Part shown: positions 16,277 to 26,718 of the stretch, in pieces
Layout of the letters: each line of letters starts with the position of its first letter
Position numbering within the stretch: the stretch's first letter is position 1
NCBI GenBank assembly: GCA_959020415.1
Contig: CAUERX010000002.1
Location: forward strand, 1 to 64,000
DNA length: 64,000 bases
Direction: 5' to 3'
Origin: an uncultured bacterium
Lineage (GTDB): Bacteria; Bacillota_I; Bacilli_A; RF39; UBA660
Made by a program: the position numbers and the translations under genes
Notes under the pieces: model-generated
The model's input: the letters and a program-made list of their open reading frames with translations, nothing else
Databases searched by the model: none
Told to the model about the DNA's origin: nothing

Positions 16277-17538
16277 TAATGCCCTCTTCTTTTTTTGTAG
16301 CTTCGGCTAATTAGATTACTTTCAAGTTGTTTATATGCTTCTAAGACAACGGCAACAACGATTATCAAACCTGTACCACCTAGTGATACGGTTGTTGGTA
16401 AGGTTGAAATTGCTCCGAAGATATATGGTAGTCCTGCAATAACTGCTAGGAAAATTGAACCAACGATTGTAATTCTAATTAGAACTTTACTAACATATTT
16501 TTCAGTTTCTGCTCCCGGGCGTACCCCAGGAATATATCCACCATTTTTCTGCAAGTTTTCTGATAATTCTTTTGGTTTGATTGTTACAAACGTATAGAAA
16601 TATGAGAAAGCTACGATGAAAATAATGAATAAGATAAATCCAGTTACTGATGAAAGACTTAGCCATTTATTGACAAAAGCCATCCACGAATCGTTCTTTG
16701 AAAATTGAGCGATTAGGGCTGGAACTGAAATTAGGGCAGATGCGAAGATAACTGGTATAACACCTGCTGAATTTAATTTGAATGGCATATATGTTTGATT
16801 ACCACCATAACTACTTGTAGTTTTATTCGCATATTGTACGGGAATTCTTCTTTCAGCAAGCTGAACATATAGAACGCCCAAAATAATTGCGACATAAACA
16901 AGAACAAAAACAATGAATGAAACAACACCTAAGAATGCACTTTGGGTTGTAGCAGTATTAACTAAAGTACTCCAAGCTTCAGTAAACATATATGGAGTAG
17001 ATGCTAAGATACCGGCCATAATAATCATTGAAATACCGTTTCCTAAACCTTTAGTAGTGATTTGATCACCAATCCAAAGTAATAATGAGGTACCAGCAGT
17101 TAATACTAATGATACTTCTAGATAATCAATTACCTCACCATTTGGCATAAAGGCAAATGAGAACATATAACCTTGAACAAAGGCTAAAACAATACCTACT
17201 ATTCTTGTAATTTGATTAATTTTATTTCTTCCAGTTTGTCCTTGTTTTGATAATTCGGTAAAATACGGAATTATATCCATTTGCAGAAGTTGCATAACAA
17301 TTGATGCTGTGATGTATGGCATAACGCCTAAAGCAAAAATTGAGAAATTTTGCATGGCGCCACCGCCCATCATATCAAGTAGTTGTAAAAATCCAACGTT
17401 TAAATTTTCGTTATCAACACCAGGAACAACAACAGCTGTTCCTAATTTAAAGATAAATAGGCATGCTAAGGTAAACCATATTTTTTTACGCAAATCTTTG
17501 TTAGCTGGGCTAAAGATCTGCTTAACCCATTTAAACAA
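16276..17538 (-). CDS. secY: Protein translocase subunit SecY
   Basis: Channel-forming subunit of the SecYEG translocon. About ten membrane segments are apparent. FALGVMPYITASIVMQLLQ and the plug-region motif near residue 55 (LLDMMGGGAMQNFS) are typical. The cytoplasmic loop YANKTTSSYGGNQTYMPFKL near residue 235 precedes the NSAGVIPVIFASAL signature. It lies in the spc operon between rplO and adk, with a stop/start overlap at adk. Confidence 0.98.
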   Translation of the reverse strand: MFKWVKQIFSPANKDLRKKIWFTLACLFIFKLGTAVVVPGVDNENLNVGFLQLLDMMGGGAMQNFSIFALGVMPYITASIVMQLLQMDIIPYFTELSKQGQTGRNKINQITRIVGIVLAFVQGYMFSFAFMPNGEVIDYLEVSLVLTAGTSLLLWIGDQITTKGLGNGISMIIMAGILASTPYMFTEAWSTLVNTATTQSAFLGVVSFIVFVLVYVAIILGVLYVQLAERRIPVQYANKTTSSYGGNQTYMPFKLNSAGVIPVIFASALISVPALIAQFSKNDSWMAFVNKWLSLSSVTGFILFIIFIVAFSYFYTFVTIKPKELSENLQKNGGYIPGVRPGAETEKYVSKVLIRITIVGSIFLAVIAGLPYIFGAISTLPTTVSLGGTGLIIVVAVVLEAYKQLESNLISRSYKKRRGH

Positions 17539-17982
17539 TTAGATCACCTCTGCTTTTCCACCTAATTTTTCTATCTGTTCTTTAGCGGTTTTAGAAAATT
17601 TATTAGCTTTAACAGTTAATTTTTTTTCTAAAGTGCCATTTCCTAAAATTTTAAGTCCATCTAAGGTGTTCTTTACTAATCCCATGTTTTTTAAGATTTC
17701 TGGAGTAATTTCTGCTCCATCTTCAAATTTATTTAAATCATCTAAGTTCATAATAGCATATACTTTTTTGAATCTGGCATTTGAGAAACCTCTTTTTGGA
17801 AGTCTTCTGAATAATGGTGTTTGACCACCTTCAAAGCCGATTCTTACGCCGCCACCACTTCTTGAGTTTTGACCGTTTTCACCGCGTCCAGCTGTTTTAC
17901 CTGTGCCGCTTCCTGGTCCACGACCTACTCTTTTACGAGTTTTAGTTGCGTTTGGATTTGGTTTTACTGTATGTAATTTCAT
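17539..17982 (-). CDS. rplO: 50S ribosomal protein L15
   Basis: L15, 147 aa. The N-terminal Gly/Arg-rich extension ([18 protein letters not shown]) and [18 protein letters not shown] are typical. Its ATG overlaps the rpsE stop in a TAATG arrangement. There is therefore no room for rpmD (L30), which normally lies between rpsE and rplO. Confidence 0.98.
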   Translation of the reverse strand: MKLHTVKPNPNATKTRKRVGRGPGSGTGKTAGRGENGQNSRSGGGVRIGFEGGQTPLFRRLPKRGFSNARFKKVYAIMNLDDLNKFEDGAEITPEILKNMGLVKNTLDGLKILGNGTLEKKLTVKANKFSKTAKEQIEKLGGKAEVI

Positions 17983-18488
17983 TATAAAATCTCCTCCACT
18001 TTTTTTCCACGTAATTTAGCTACTTGTTCAACAGTTTTTTGTTGTTTTAAAGCATCTAAAGTGGCATATGCCATATTAACTTTGGTATTTGAACCTAATG
18101 ATTTAGATAAAATATCTTTTACACCGGCAAGTTCTAGGACAGCTCTAACTGGTCCACCGGCTTTAACTCCTGTACCTTTAGAAGCTGGCTTAAGCATAAC
18201 TTTACTTGCCCCTCTTCTACCGATAGCTTCATGTGGGATAGTATGTTCATCTACTAATGCTACTTTAGTGATATTTTTAGTAGCGGCAGCAACGGCTTTT
18301 TTAATAGCATCTGGCACTTCAGCAGCTTTGCCTGAACCGATACCAACTTTACCTTTTCTGTCTCCTACAACTACAGTAGCAGCGAAACGTAATTGACGAC
18401 CACCTTTTGTTACTTTTGTAACACGTCCAATATTAATAACTTCTTCGTCATATAATTTTGGGCGAGGTTCTCTTCTTCTAGTTTCCAC
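17982..18488 (-). CDS. rpsE: 30S ribosomal protein S5
   Basis: S5, involved in decoding accuracy. The double-stranded RNA-binding N-domain has [20 protein letters not shown], followed by [13 protein letters not shown] and the C-terminal domain with [19 protein letters not shown]. Length 168 aa. It is followed directly by rplO without rpmD. Confidence 0.98.
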   Translation of the reverse strand: METRRREPRPKLYDEEVINIGRVTKVTKGGRQLRFAATVVVGDRKGKVGIGSGKAAEVPDAIKKAVAAATKNITKVALVDEHTIPHEAIGRRGASKVMLKPASKGTGVKAGGPVRAVLELAGVKDILSKSLGSNTKVNMAYATLDALKQQKTVEQVAKLRGKKVEEIL

Positions 18489-18501
18489 TTCTTTCCCTCC
18501 T

Positions 18502-18864
18502 TTAGAATTCTAATCCATTTTCGCGAGCAGCATCAGCTAATGCTTTAACACGCCCATGATATAAGTATCCGCCTCTATCGAATACTACTTTTGTAATTTT
18601 TGCTTCTTTTGCTCTAATAGCCACTAATTCTCCGACTTTGGTAGCTGCTTCTATGTTTCCACCATTAACTAGATTCAATTCTTTATCAATTGAAGAAGCA
18701 CTTACTAAAGTTTTACCCTCACTATCATCAATGATTTGAGCGAAGATATTGCTATTAGATCTAAACACGTTTAATCTAGGGATTTCAGTAGTTCCAGCGA
18801 TTTTTGCTCTAACTCTGTCGTGTCTAGCAAGACGTACTTTATTACGATTTTCTTTTTTTATCAT
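18502..18864 (-). CDS. rplR: 50S ribosomal protein L18
   Basis: L18, a 5S rRNA-binding protein. [20 protein letters not shown] and the C-terminal [20 protein letters not shown] are diagnostic; 120 aa is normal. It lies in the spc operon between rplF and rpsE. Confidence 0.98.
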   Translation of the reverse strand: MIKKENRNKVRLARHDRVRAKIAGTTEIPRLNVFRSNSNIFAQIIDDSEGKTLVSASSIDKELNLVNGGNIEAATKVGELVAIRAKEAKITKVVFDRGGYLYHGRVKALADAARENGLEF

Positions 18865-18889
18865 AATATCTTCTCCTTTATTTTTTTAA

Positions 18890-19420
18890 TTAAGCAGCTT
18901 TTTTACCAACTTTACGGATAATGTGTTCATCTTTATAACGAATACCTTTTCCTTTGTATGGTTCTGGTTTTCTAATTTTTCTAACATTTGCAGCGAATTC
19001 ACCAACTAATTGTTTATCAATTCCTTTAACTGTTAGTTCAGTGTTGCTTGGACTTTCTAAAGTGATGCCTGCTGGGATTTCTATATTTACTGGATGAGAA
19101 TATCCGGCAGTTACGACTAATTCATTTCCCTTAATAGCGAAACGATATCCAACACCTACTGATTCTAATTTCTTTTCAAAACCTTCTGTTACACCAACAA
19201 TCATATTTTGAATGTTAGCGTTAGCTGTTCCGTGGAAGTTTTTATATTCATCGTTTTTTCTTTCAACGATAACTTCATTTCCTTCTACTTTAACTGTAAT
19301 GTGTTTGTTTATTTCAGTAGAAAGTTCTCCCTTTGGACCTTTAACTGTAACGATGTTGCCATCAGTAGTTAATGTAACATTTTCAGGTAATGAAAGTACT
19401 CTGTTTCCAATTCGACTCAT
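18890..19420 (-). CDS. rplF: 50S ribosomal protein L6
   Basis: L6, near the sarcin-ricin region of 23S rRNA. It starts MSRIGNRVLSLPENVTL and ends EPYKGKGIRYKDEHIIRK, both typical. The ATG at 19420 follows GAGGAAAG; an in-frame start at 19444 would overlap rpsH and add eight residues. The resulting 176 aa agrees with family length. Confidence 0.97.
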   Translation of the reverse strand: MSRIGNRVLSLPENVTLTTDGNIVTVKGPKGELSTEINKHITVKVEGNEVIVERKNDEYKNFHGTANANIQNMIVGVTEGFEKKLESVGVGYRFAIKGNELVVTAGYSHPVNIEIPAGITLESPSNTELTVKGIDKQLVGEFAANVRKIRKPEPYKGKGIRYKDEHIIRKVGKKAA

Positions 19421-19437
19421 TTTACTTTCCTCACTTT

Positions 19438-19833
19438 CTACCAAACGTATGCTAAAACTTCGCCACCTAATGATTTGGCTTTAGCATCCTTACCAGTCAT
19501 AACACCTTGTGATGTAGAGACGATAGCGATGCCTAGTCCGTTTAAAACTTGTGGCATGTCTGAAGCTTTTGCATATACACGTAATCCTGGTTTAGAAATT
19601 CTCTTTAGTCCTGTAATTACGCGTTCTTTTTTATCTCCATATTTTAGAGTTAATACTATTGTATTTTGAATATTCTTTTCTACAACTTTGTAGTTAGCGA
19701 TATATCCTTCTTCTTTTAAAATCTTTGCGATTTCTTCTTTGATGTTTGAAGCGGGTACTTCAACTTCGATGTATCGCATTTGATTAGCATTACGAATTCT
19801 CGTAAGCATATCAGCGATTGGATCTGATACCAT
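19438..19833 (-). CDS. rpsH: 30S ribosomal protein S8
   Basis: S8, a primary 16S rRNA-binding protein and often the autoregulator of the spc operon. [24 protein letters not shown] is written only in part in databases of this family: here [13 protein letters not shown] and the C-terminal [20 protein letters not shown] are the key motifs. Length 131 aa, between rpsN and rplF. Confidence 0.97.
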   Translation of the reverse strand: MVSDPIADMLTRIRNANQMRYIEVEVPASNIKEEIAKILKEEGYIANYKVVEKNIQNTIVLTLKYGDKKERVITGLKRISKPGLRVYAKASDMPQVLNGLGIAIVSTSQGVMTGKDAKAKSLGGEVLAYVW

Positions 19834-19862
19834 CTATATCCTCCCTTCATTTTGCCAAGTGA

Positions 19863-20048
19863 TTACCAACTTGATTTAGTAACTCCTGGTATTTGTCCTT
19901 TATAAGCTAAGTTTCTGAAGCAAATACGGCAAATTCCATATTTTTTAAGTACTGAATGTGGTCTTCCACAAATTTGGCAACGTGTATAAGCACGTACTTT
20001 GTACTTTGGCTTTCTGTTAGCTTTTACAATCATACTTTTTCTAGCCAT
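19863..20048 (-). CDS. rpsN: 30S ribosomal protein S14, zinc-binding type
   Basis: The short, zinc-binding (type Z) S14 of 61 aa. The zinc site is CQICGRPH with CRICFRN (two Cys-x2-Cys pairs), and the protein ends [11 protein letters not shown]. The longer zinc-free paralogue is not in the window. Located between rplE and rpsH. Confidence 0.98.
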   Translation of the reverse strand: MARKSMIVKANRKPKYKVRAYTRCQICGRPHSVLKKYGICRICFRNLAYKGQIPGVTKSSW

Positions 20049-20065
20049 AATTTCCTCCTAATTTG

Positions 20066-20605
20066 TTATTTTTTAAATGGCATACCGAAACCTTTAAGTA
20101 AGTCTAATGCTTCTTCATTAGTTTTTGCAGTCGTTACAAATACGATATCCATTCCACGCACTTTAACAACATTATCATATTCTATTTCTGAGAAAATTAA
20201 TTGTTCGTTAAGACCTAAAGTGTAGTTTCCTCTACCATCAAATGATTTTGGACTAATTCCTCTAAAGTCTCTAACACGTGGTAATGTAATACTAATTAGT
20301 TTGTCTAAAAAGTTATACATGTTTTCACCTCTTAAAGTTACTTTACAACCAATTGCTTGGCCTTCACGAACTTTAAATCCAGAGATAGCTTTTTTAGCTT
20401 TAGTAACAATAGGCTTTTGTCCAGTGATGATTTTTAAATCTTCTACAGCAGCATCTAATAGCTTACTATTTGAAGTAGCATCACCAACACCCATATTTAC
20501 AACTATTTTATCTAATTTAGGTAGTTCCATTACACTTTTATAATTATATTTTTCTCTTAAACTAGGTACGATTTCTTTACTATACTTTTCTTGTAGGCGG
20601 TTCAT
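20066..20605 (-). CDS. rplE: 50S ribosomal protein L5
   Basis: L5, binds 5S rRNA and contacts P-site tRNA. It starts [16 protein letters not shown] and carries [36 protein letters not shown] and [17 protein letters not shown]. The ATG at 20605 follows GAAAGGAGGG; a start at 20641 would overlap rplX and add 12 residues. Length 179 aa. Confidence 0.97.
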   Translation of the reverse strand: MNRLQEKYSKEIVPSLREKYNYKSVMELPKLDKIVVNMGVGDATSNSKLLDAAVEDLKIITGQKPIVTKAKKAISGFKVREGQAIGCKVTLRGENMYNFLDKLISITLPRVRDFRGISPKSFDGRGNYTLGLNEQLIFSEIEYDNVVKVRGMDIVFVTTAKTNEEALDLLKGFGMPFKK

Positions 20606-20624
20606 ATATACCCTCCTTTCAGGT

Positions 20625-20933
20625 TTAGTCAAGCTTTTCATTGGATTTTCTTGACGTTCTTATTTTCTTACCATCTTTTGTAGTAGTGTGTCCGATTCTA
20701 GTTCCCTTTTTGGTTTTAGGATCAATTATCATAACGTTAGATGCATGAATTGGTCTTTCGATTTCGATAATTTCACCATTTTGTCCACCGTTTGGTTTAA
20801 CATGCTTATGGGCGATATTAACACCTTCAACGATGACTTTATCATCGGCTTTAAGGGTTTTTATAATTTTGCCTTCTTTGCCTTTGTCTTTACCAGCAAT
20901 GACAACTACTTTATCTCCTTGTTTTAATTTCAT
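20625..20933 (-). CDS. rplX: 50S ribosomal protein L24
   Basis: L24, assembly initiator with a KOW motif ([20 protein letters not shown] at the N-terminus). [19 protein letters not shown] and the Arg/Lys-rich tail are typical. Length 102 aa. Confidence 0.98.
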   Translation of the reverse strand: MKLKQGDKVVVIAGKDKGKEGKIIKTLKADDKVIVEGVNIAHKHVKPNGGQNGEIIEIERPIHASNVMIIDPKTKKGTRIGHTTTKDGKKIRTSRKSNEKLD

Positions 20934-20950
20934 ATTATTCCTCCAAACGA

Positions 20951-21319
20951 TTATAGTACTTCTTTTGCAAGTGATACTATTTTCATAAAATCTTTCTCAC
21001 GTAATTCACGTGCAACTGGTCCAAAGACACGAGTTCCAACTGGTGATTTATCGTCTTTGATGATGATGCATGCATTGTCATCAAACTTGATATAAGACCC
21101 GTCTTCTCTTCTTAAACCTTGTTTTGTTCTAACGATTACTGCTTTAACAACTTTTCCTTTGCCAACAGTACCGTTTGGTGTTGCCTGTTTAACAGTTCCA
21201 ACAACTATATCTCCAATGTTACCGGTTTTAACTTTGCTGCCTCCTAACACTCCAATGACTAACAGTTTGCGAGCACCAGAATTGTCAGCTACTTTTAATA
21301 CGGTTTCTGGTTGAATCAT
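20951..21319 (-). CDS. rplN: 50S ribosomal protein L14
   Basis: L14, 122 aa, at the subunit interface. [40 protein letters not shown] and [20 protein letters not shown] are near-universal motifs of this protein. Confidence 0.99.
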   Translation of the reverse strand: MIQPETVLKVADNSGARKLLVIGVLGGSKVKTGNIGDIVVGTVKQATPNGTVGKGKVVKAVIVRTKQGLRREDGSYIKFDDNACIIIKDDKSPVGTRVFGPVARELREKDFMKIVSLAKEVL

Positions 21320-21341
21320 ATTATTCCTCCTTTATTTTGAG

Positions 21342-21596
21342 TTATAAAATAACTGCTTTTTCAACTATTTCTACTAAACGATAATGTTTAGTCTTTGATA
21401 GTGGCCTAGTCTCGACAATTCTTACTGTGTCACCAAGTCCAGCAATATTATGCTCATCATGTACAGTATATTTCTTTGAATAAATTGCTCTTTTCTTATA
21501 TTTTGTATTTGTTCTATAAGTAGAAACTACAACTTGTATAGTTTTATTGTTTTTTATACTAGTAACCTTTCCAATTAATTCATGTTTTCTTTCCAT
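21342..21596 (-). CDS. rpsQ: 30S ribosomal protein S17
   Basis: S17, OB-fold 16S rRNA-binding protein of 84 aa. [37 protein letters not shown] and [18 protein letters not shown] match the family closely. Confidence 0.98.
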   Translation of the reverse strand: MERKHELIGKVTSIKNNKTIQVVVSTYRTNTKYKKRAIYSKKYTVHDEHNIAGLGDTVRIVETRPLSKTKHYRLVEIVEKAVIL

Positions 21597-21605
21597 AATA
21601 ACCTC

Positions 21606-21800
21606 CTAGTCTTGCATTTCGCGTTCACGTAAGATTGTTTTCATACGTGCGACAGCCTTTCTAAGTTCTTTGATTCTAGCTGGCTTTTCAAGACTACCAG
21701 TAGCTTGGCTGAAACGTAGATTAAATAATTCTTCTTTGCATTCAGCGATTTTTGCTTTTAAATCTTCATCGCTTAATTCTCTTAGTTCATTACTTTTCAT
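21606..21800 (-). CDS. rpmC: 50S ribosomal protein L29
   Basis: L29, a two-helix protein at the exit tunnel. [20 protein letters not shown] and [20 protein letters not shown] are typical. The ATG at 21800 (64 aa, GGTGAGG upstream) is preferred over a GTG four codons earlier. It overlaps the rplP stop by 11 bases. Confidence 0.96.
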   Translation of the reverse strand: MKSNELRELSDEDLKAKIAECKEELFNLRFSQATGSLEKPARIKELRKAVARMKTILREREMQD

Positions 21801-22221
21801 TTGCCTCACCACTTTCTTTCTTTACAAACTTACACTTAATTGGAAGTTTATGCATTGCTAAACGTAATGCTTCGCGTGCTACTTCCTCACTTACTCCGGC
21901 TACTTCGAACATAACTTTACCTTTTTTAACTACAGCAACCCACTCTTCTGGAGCTCCTTTACCTTTACCTTGACGTGTTTCAAGAGGTTTCTTTGTTAAT
22001 GATAAGTGTGGGAAAATATTAATCCATACTTTTCCTCCACGTTTCATGTAACGAGTCATGGCTACACGAGCTGCTTCAATTTGTCGTTGAGTAATCCAAG
22101 CGCCTTCAAGAGCTTGCAAACCATATTCTCCAAAATGGACTGTTTTATTTCCTCTAGTTTCGCCATCGTATCTTAAACGATGTGGACGACGATATTTAGT
22201 TTTCTTTGGAATGACTGCCAT
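21790..22221 (-). CDS. rplP: 50S ribosomal protein L16
   Basis: L16, organises the A-site tRNA binding region. [20 protein letters not shown], the QARIEAAR-like [20 protein letters not shown] and [19 protein letters not shown] are diagnostic. The ATG at 22221 follows a GGGAGGTAAT ribosome-binding site and gives 143 aa; a longer frame upstream would run far into rpsC. It overlaps the rpsC stop by 26 bases. Confidence 0.97.
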   Translation of the reverse strand: MAVIPKKTKYRRPHRLRYDGETRGNKTVHFGEYGLQALEGAWITQRQIEAARVAMTRYMKRGGKVWINIFPHLSLTKKPLETRQGKGKGAPEEWVAVVKKGKVMFEVAGVSEEVAREALRLAMHKLPIKCKFVKKESGEANEK

Positions 22222-22876
22222 TGCTATTACCTCCCTTGTTTTTCTTTTCAGGAAGGATTTCTCCTTTATAAATCCATACTTTGACACCGATTTTACCGTA
22301 AACGGTATTTGCTTCTTTATGAGCATAATCTACATCAGCTCTTAAAGTATGAAGCGGAACTGTTCCCTCAGTATAATGTTCGCTTCTAGCAATTTCTGCT
22401 CCATTTAAACGTCCTGATACTTGAGTTTTAATTCCTTTTGCTCCTGATTTCATTACATTTCTAATCGCTTTCTTTTGAGCTACTCTAAATGATACGCGAT
22501 TTTCAATTTGATGAGCAATGTTTTCAGCAACTAGTGCCGCTACCATATTAGGGTTTTTAATTTCCTTGATTGAAATATGAATATTTTCATTAACAACTTT
22601 GGATAATTCTTTTTTTAACTTTTCAATTTCATCTCCACCGTGACCGATTACCACACCAGGTTTAGCTGTGTTGATAATAACTTCGGTCTTATCGGCGCTT
22701 CTTTCAATAAGAATATTTGAAACTGCTGCGTCTTTTAATTTTTTTTCTAGATATTTACGGATTTGGTAATCGTTATTTAGGTATTTAGCAAAATCTTTAC
22801 CTTCGGCATACCAATTCGATTCCCAACCTTTGTTGATCCCGATTCTAAGTCCGACTGGACTAACCTTTTGACCCAT
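22196..22876 (-). CDS. rpsC: 30S ribosomal protein S3
   Basis: S3, at the mRNA entry channel. [20 protein letters not shown] opens the protein. The KH domain carries [17 protein letters not shown] and the C-domain [20 protein letters not shown]. Length is 226 aa with a Gly/Asn/Ser-rich end. Located between rplV and rplP. Confidence 0.98.
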   Translation of the reverse strand: MGQKVSPVGLRIGINKGWESNWYAEGKDFAKYLNNDYQIRKYLEKKLKDAAVSNILIERSADKTEVIINTAKPGVVIGHGGDEIEKLKKELSKVVNENIHISIKEIKNPNMVAALVAENIAHQIENRVSFRVAQKKAIRNVMKSGAKGIKTQVSGRLNGAEIARSEHYTEGTVPLHTLRADVDYAHKEANTVYGKIGVKVWIYKGEILPEKKNKGGNSNGSHSKEN

Positions 22877-22893
22877 CAGTTTACCTCCTTCGT

Positions 22894-23229
22894 TTAATTT
22901 TTCTCACTTACAACTACTGTAATGTGGCTTGTTCTTTTTAAGATAGGATCTGGACGACCTTTAGCGCCAGCTCTACCTCTTTTCATTGTTTTACCTTCAT
23001 TTATATAAGCTTCTTTAACATAAAGATTTTCTTTGTCTAATTCTAGATTGTTTTCAGCGTTAGCTACAGCTGATGTTAAAACTTTACGAATTAATCTTGA
23101 AGCTTCTTTATTAAGGTTTGCTAAAATCTTATCAGCCTCAGCTACGTCCTTACCACGTATTAAATCGATAACCAGACGAGCTTTTCTTGGAGCGATTCTA
23201 ACGCCCTTAGCAATTGCTTTTGCTTCCAT
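22894..23229 (-). CDS. rplV: 50S ribosomal protein L22
   Basis: L22, lining the exit tunnel. [20 protein letters not shown] and [20 protein letters not shown] are typical, the latter forming the tunnel-lining hairpin; 111 aa. Confidence 0.98.
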   Translation of the reverse strand: MEAKAIAKGVRIAPRKARLVIDLIRGKDVAEADKILANLNKEASRLIRKVLTSAVANAENNLELDKENLYVKEAYINEGKTMKRGRAGAKGRPDPILKRTSHITVVVSEKN

Positions 23230-23247
23230 TTATATCATCCTTTCTGG

Positions 23248-23526
23248 TTATTTTTTACCTTTTTTCTTGTCGTCACCGTGACCACCAAATTTACGTGTTG
23301 GTGCGAATTCTCCTAATTTATGTCCAACCATATCTTCTGTTACATAAACAGGAATAAATTCTTTACCATTATGAACAGCAAATGTGTGTCCAATAAATTC
23401 AGGATAAATTGTAGAACGGCGAGACCATGTTTTAATTACTTCTTTTTTTCCAGATTCGTTTACATTAGCAACCTTTTTCATTAAATGTTCATCAATGAAA
23501 GGTCCCTTTTTTAAACTTCTAGCCAT
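23248..23526 (-). CDS. rpsS: 30S ribosomal protein S19
   Basis: S19, in the 30S head with S13. [39 protein letters not shown] and [15 protein letters not shown] are near-identical to the family consensus; 92 aa. Confidence 0.98.
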   Translation of the reverse strand: MARSLKKGPFIDEHLMKKVANVNESGKKEVIKTWSRRSTIYPEFIGHTFAVHNGKEFIPVYVTEDMVGHKLGEFAPTRKFGGHGDDKKKGKK

Positions 23527-23542
23527 TTATAATCATCCTTTC

Positions 23543-24373
23543 TTATTTTTTACGACGACGTACAATTAACTTACTTGAAGCCTTTTTCTTATCACGTGTC
23601 TTATATCCAAGTGCTGGTTTACCCCATGGAGTCATTGGTGCTTTGCGTCCGATCGGAGCGCGTCCTTCTCCACCACCATGTGGATGGTCGTTAGGGTTCA
23701 TAACTGAACCACGAACCGTAGGTCTAACACCCATGTGTCTTTTTCTTCCAGCTTTACCAATATTTACTAGCTCATAATCAGCATTACCAACTTCACCGAT
23801 TGTAGCACGGCAAACGCTTAAAACTTTTCTAACTTCGCCACTTGTTAAACGTAGTAAAGTATAATTTCCTTCGCGTCCTAATATTTGAACACTAGCACCG
23901 GCACTTCTTGCCATTTGACCACCTTTACCAGGTTTCATTTCAATATTGTGAACCAATGTTCCTTCTGGAATGTTTGCAAGTGGTAGACTATTACCAACTT
24001 TAATGTCAGCGTTTTCTCCACTTTCGATTTTCATTCCAACTTTTAAGCCTTTTGGAGCGATAATATATCTTTTTTCTCCATCGGCATAATTAATTAAAGC
24101 AATGTTAGCACTTCTGTTTGGGTCGTATTCGATTGAAGCTACTTTTCCAACAACACCATCTTTATTTCTTTTGAAATCGATGATACGATATTTTCTTTTA
24201 GCTCCGCCACCTTGGTGTCTTACTGTGATTCGACCTTGGTTATTACGACCAGCTTTTTTCTTAATTGTAGTAACTAATGATTTTTCTGGAGTAGTTTTTG
24301 TGATTTCATCGTTTGTCAAAGTTGTCATTCCACGTCTACCATTAGTTATTGGTTTATACGATTTGATCGCCAT
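23543..24373 (-). CDS. rplB: 50S ribosomal protein L2
   Basis: L2, important for peptidyl-transferase assembly. [20 protein letters not shown] near residue 44 and the C-terminal [20 protein letters not shown] segment, with the conserved His implicated in function, are present. Length 276 aa. Confidence 0.99.
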   Translation of the reverse strand: MAIKSYKPITNGRRGMTTLTNDEITKTTPEKSLVTTIKKKAGRNNQGRITVRHQGGGAKRKYRIIDFKRNKDGVVGKVASIEYDPNRSANIALINYADGEKRYIIAPKGLKVGMKIESGENADIKVGNSLPLANIPEGTLVHNIEMKPGKGGQMARSAGASVQILGREGNYTLLRLTSGEVRKVLSVCRATIGEVGNADYELVNIGKAGRKRHMGVRPTVRGSVMNPNDHPHGGGEGRAPIGRKAPMTPWGKPALGYKTRDKKKASSKLIVRRRKK

Positions 24374-24391
24374 ATGTATCCTCCCTTAAGT

Positions 24392-24667
24392 TTAATTAAG
24401 TTCGATTGAACTTCCTTCTTTTAATTTAACAATTGCTTTTTTTACTCTATTTGTTTTACCAGCGTAACGACCTACTCTTTTTTTCTTAGGCTTTACGTTG
24501 ATTGTATTAACACTTTCAACTTTAACATCGAAAATAGCCTCTACTGCTTGTTTGATTTGCGTTTTGTTGGCTTTTATATCAACGCTAAATACGATTGTGT
24601 TGTTGTTTGCTAAATCAGAAGTTTTTTCTGTAATGATTGGAGCTTTTATAACGTCTCTATGTTCCAT
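24392..24667 (-). CDS. rplW: 50S ribosomal protein L23
   Basis: L23, docking site for SRP and trigger factor at the tunnel exit. [18 protein letters not shown] and the [20 protein letters not shown] core are typical; 91 aa. Its start overlaps the rplD stop by one base. Confidence 0.97.
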   Translation of the reverse strand: MEHRDVIKAPIITEKTSDLANNNTIVFSVDIKANKTQIKQAVEAIFDVKVESVNTINVKPKKKRVGRYAGKTNRVKKAIVKLKEGSSIELN

Positions 24668-25290
24668 TACGCAAGCACCTCCTCTATAGCTTTAACCGCA
24701 TCTTCAGTAATCACTAAAGTGTCAGCTGCGATAATATCTAATGTACTAATTTCACTATTTTGTAATAATACAACATTTGGAATATTACGAGTGCTTAAGA
24801 TCACATTGTCTGTAAGTTCGCTAACTACGATTAAAACCTTTTTTTCTGCTTTGATAGCTTCTAAAATTTTAAGCATATCTTTTGTTTTATTTGTTTCGAT
24901 ATTTAAATTATCTAGTACAATAATTCCTTTGTCTTGAACTTTATAAGATAGAGCAGATTTAAGAGCTAAAACCCTTTCTTTCTTATTCATCTTTTTGTTA
25001 TAAGTTCTTGGTTTTGGTCCGAAGACAATTCCGCCTCCTGGCCATTGTGGAGCTCTAGTACTACCTTGTCTAGCACGTCCAGTACCTTTTTGTCTCCAAG
25101 GCTTTTTTCCGCCTCCACTTACTTCACTACGTGTTTTTGTACTATGAGTACCTTGTCTTTGAGAATTTCTAGCTAATGTAATAGCATCGTATAATACAGC
25201 ATCATTTGGAGTGATACCCCATACTGTTTCATTTAAAGTGATGTCTCCAACTTTTTCACCTTTTATATTTAATACAGAATTCTTTTTCAT
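24667..25290 (-). CDS. rplD: 50S ribosomal protein L4
   Basis: L4, 207 aa, whose extended loop ([19 protein letters not shown]) lines the exit tunnel. [20 protein letters not shown] and the C-terminal domain with IIVLDNLN are typical. In several bacteria L4 also binds its own mRNA leader to autoregulate the S10 operon, relevant to the structured leader before rpsJ. Confidence 0.98.
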   Translation of the reverse strand: MKKNSVLNIKGEKVGDITLNETVWGITPNDAVLYDAITLARNSQRQGTHSTKTRSEVSGGGKKPWRQKGTGRARQGSTRAPQWPGGGIVFGPKPRTYNKKMNKKERVLALKSALSYKVQDKGIIVLDNLNIETNKTKDMLKILEAIKAEKKVLIVVSELTDNVILSTRNIPNVVLLQNSEISTLDIIAADTLVITEDAVKAIEEVLA

Positions 25291-25301
25291 GTCCTATCCT
25301 C

Positions 25302-26090
25302 CTACTTTTCTTCCTCAGTAGTTTCAGTTTGAGCTTCTGCGTTTTCTAAAGATGCTTCGGTTTCTGCTTCTTGAACTTCAGTTTCTACTGTTTCAACAGT
25401 TTCTGCTGGAGTTTCTTCAGTAACCCAAGAAATTAATTCAGGTCTTTCGTTAATCTTGTTAGGTTTTTTAACAGCACTTTTAATGATTACTAATCCTTTT
25501 TTAGGTCCAGGAATGTTTCCTTTAACTAAAATTACATTATTCTCAATATCTACTGCAACGATTTCTAAGTTTTGAATAGTTACAGTGTTAACTCCCATAT
25601 GACCTGGTAATTTTTTACCTTTGAATACACGCATTGGTCTCATTGTTCCCATACTACCTGGACGTCTGTGGTAGTGTGAACCATGCCCCATAGGGCCTCT
25701 GTGTTGTCCGTGTCTCTTAATAACACCTTGGAACCCTTTACCTTTTGAAGTTCCAGTTACATCAACGACTTCTCCTCTAGTAAAAATATCAGCTGTGATT
25801 TCTTGTCCTAAAGTATAGTCTTCAACATTAACACCTCTAATTTCTTTAAAGAAGCGCTTAGGTGTAGTTTTTGCTTTAGCTGTATGACCAGCTGAAGCTT
25901 TTGTCGCTAACTTTTCTCTCTTTGTGTCAAATCCAAGTTGGATAGCATCATAACCATCATTAGCTTTTGTTTTAACTTGAGTAACAACATTTGGAGTTAC
26001 TTCAACAACAGTTACTGGTGTTAATTTGCCTTCTTGGTCAAACACTTGAGTCATACCAATTTTACGACCTAAGATTCCTTTCATTTTCAT
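25302..26090 (-). CDS. rplC: 50S ribosomal protein L3 with acidic C-terminal extension
   Basis: L3, near the peptidyl-transferase centre. [20 protein letters not shown] and [19 protein letters not shown] are diagnostic. The protein is 262 aa, against roughly 205-215 aa for most bacterial L3. The extra C-terminal 45-50 residues are rich in Glu, Thr and Val (about residues 215-262), low in complexity and negatively charged, unusual for a ribosomal protein. The frame is continuous to a normal stop 5 bases after the rpsJ end region. Confidence 0.97.
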   Translation of the reverse strand: MKMKGILGRKIGMTQVFDQEGKLTPVTVVEVTPNVVTQVKTKANDGYDAIQLGFDTKREKLATKASAGHTAKAKTTPKRFFKEIRGVNVEDYTLGQEITADIFTRGEVVDVTGTSKGKGFQGVIKRHGQHRGPMGHGSHYHRRPGSMGTMRPMRVFKGKKLPGHMGVNTVTIQNLEIVAVDIENNVILVKGNIPGPKKGLVIIKSAVKKPNKINERPELISWVTEETPAETVETVETEVQEAETEASLENAEAQTETTEEEK

Positions 26091-26095
26091 TCCTC

Positions 26096-26404
26096 CTATA
26101 ATTTAATTTGAATATCAACGCCGCTTGGAATATCTAGATGCGATAAAGCATCGATAGTCTCCTTGCTTGGGTTATTGATATCAATAAGTCTTTTGTGTGT
26201 TCTTTTTTCGAATTGCTCACGTGAATCTTTGTCTTTGTGAACAGCTCTTAAAATTGTTATTTTTTCAACTTCAGTTGGTAGTGGAATTGGTCCACTTACT
26301 TCCCCACCAGTTCTTTTTACAGTCTCAACGATTTTAGCACAAGCTTTATCCAAACTTTTGTGTTCAAATGCCTTAAGTCTGATACGAACTTTAGTTTTAG
26401 ACAT
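26096..26404 (-). CDS. rpsJ: 30S ribosomal protein S10
   Basis: S10, which also acts as NusE in antitermination. [40 protein letters not shown] and the C-terminal [13 protein letters not shown] are typical; 102 aa. First gene of the superoperon, preceded by a GAAAGGAGG ribosome-binding site and a structured 5' UTR. Confidence 0.98.
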   Translation of the reverse strand: MSKTKVRIRLKAFEHKSLDKACAKIVETVKRTGGEVSGPIPLPTEVEKITILRAVHKDKDSREQFEKRTHKRLIDINNPSKETIDALSHLDIPSGVDIQIKL

Positions 26405-26532
26405 ATTGTATCCTCCTTTCGCCTATATCTTCAGTATAGACTGCTCCGTGTAAAAACCCGAGTATGCCGTTGCAAATGTTTGCAACTTAACCTAGCGTCT
26501 CGGCAACCTCACACATCATCGCACGCCACACA
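26405..26532 (-). promoter_or_regulatory. Structured S10-operon leader RNA
   Basis: The transcript from the promoter at 26539-26567 starts with a nested fold on the minus strand. GTGT/ACAC encloses CCGAG/CTCGG (26499-26503, 26458-26462), which encloses GTTGCAA/TTGCAAC with a four-base loop. A second hairpin (GTCTATA/TATAGGC) stands just before the ribosome-binding site. Leaders bound by L4 regulate S10 operons in many bacteria; this is probably such an element, though I cannot match it to a named family. Confidence 0.6.
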
Positions 26533-26538
26533 TTCAAA

Positions 26539-26567
26539 AGTATACATGATTATTCTATGAAAATCAA
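26539..26567 (-). promoter_or_regulatory. Promoter of the S10-spc-alpha superoperon
   Basis: -35 TTGATT (26562-26567), 17-base spacer, -10 TATACT (26539-26544) on the minus strand, about 140 bases before rpsJ. Confidence 0.75.
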
Positions 26568-26658
26568 GGGCTTTTTAGAACTTTTTTCAATTTATTTGAC
26601 ATTTTTTGATGTTGGTAAATTTCTAATCTTTATTAAGTACTTCTGAATTTAAAAGTAT

Positions 26659-26687
26659 TTGACTTTATATTTGTTTTGTGTTAGAAT
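26659..26687 (+). promoter_or_regulatory. Promoter of the Tat-lipoprotein-like gene
   Basis: -35 TTGACT (26659-26664), 17-base spacer, -10 TAGAAT (26682-26687), followed by AAAGGGAAAGG and the ATG at 26719. Confidence 0.65.
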
Positions 26688-26718
26688 ACACCATCATATA
26701 TTAAAAAGGGAAAGGTTT

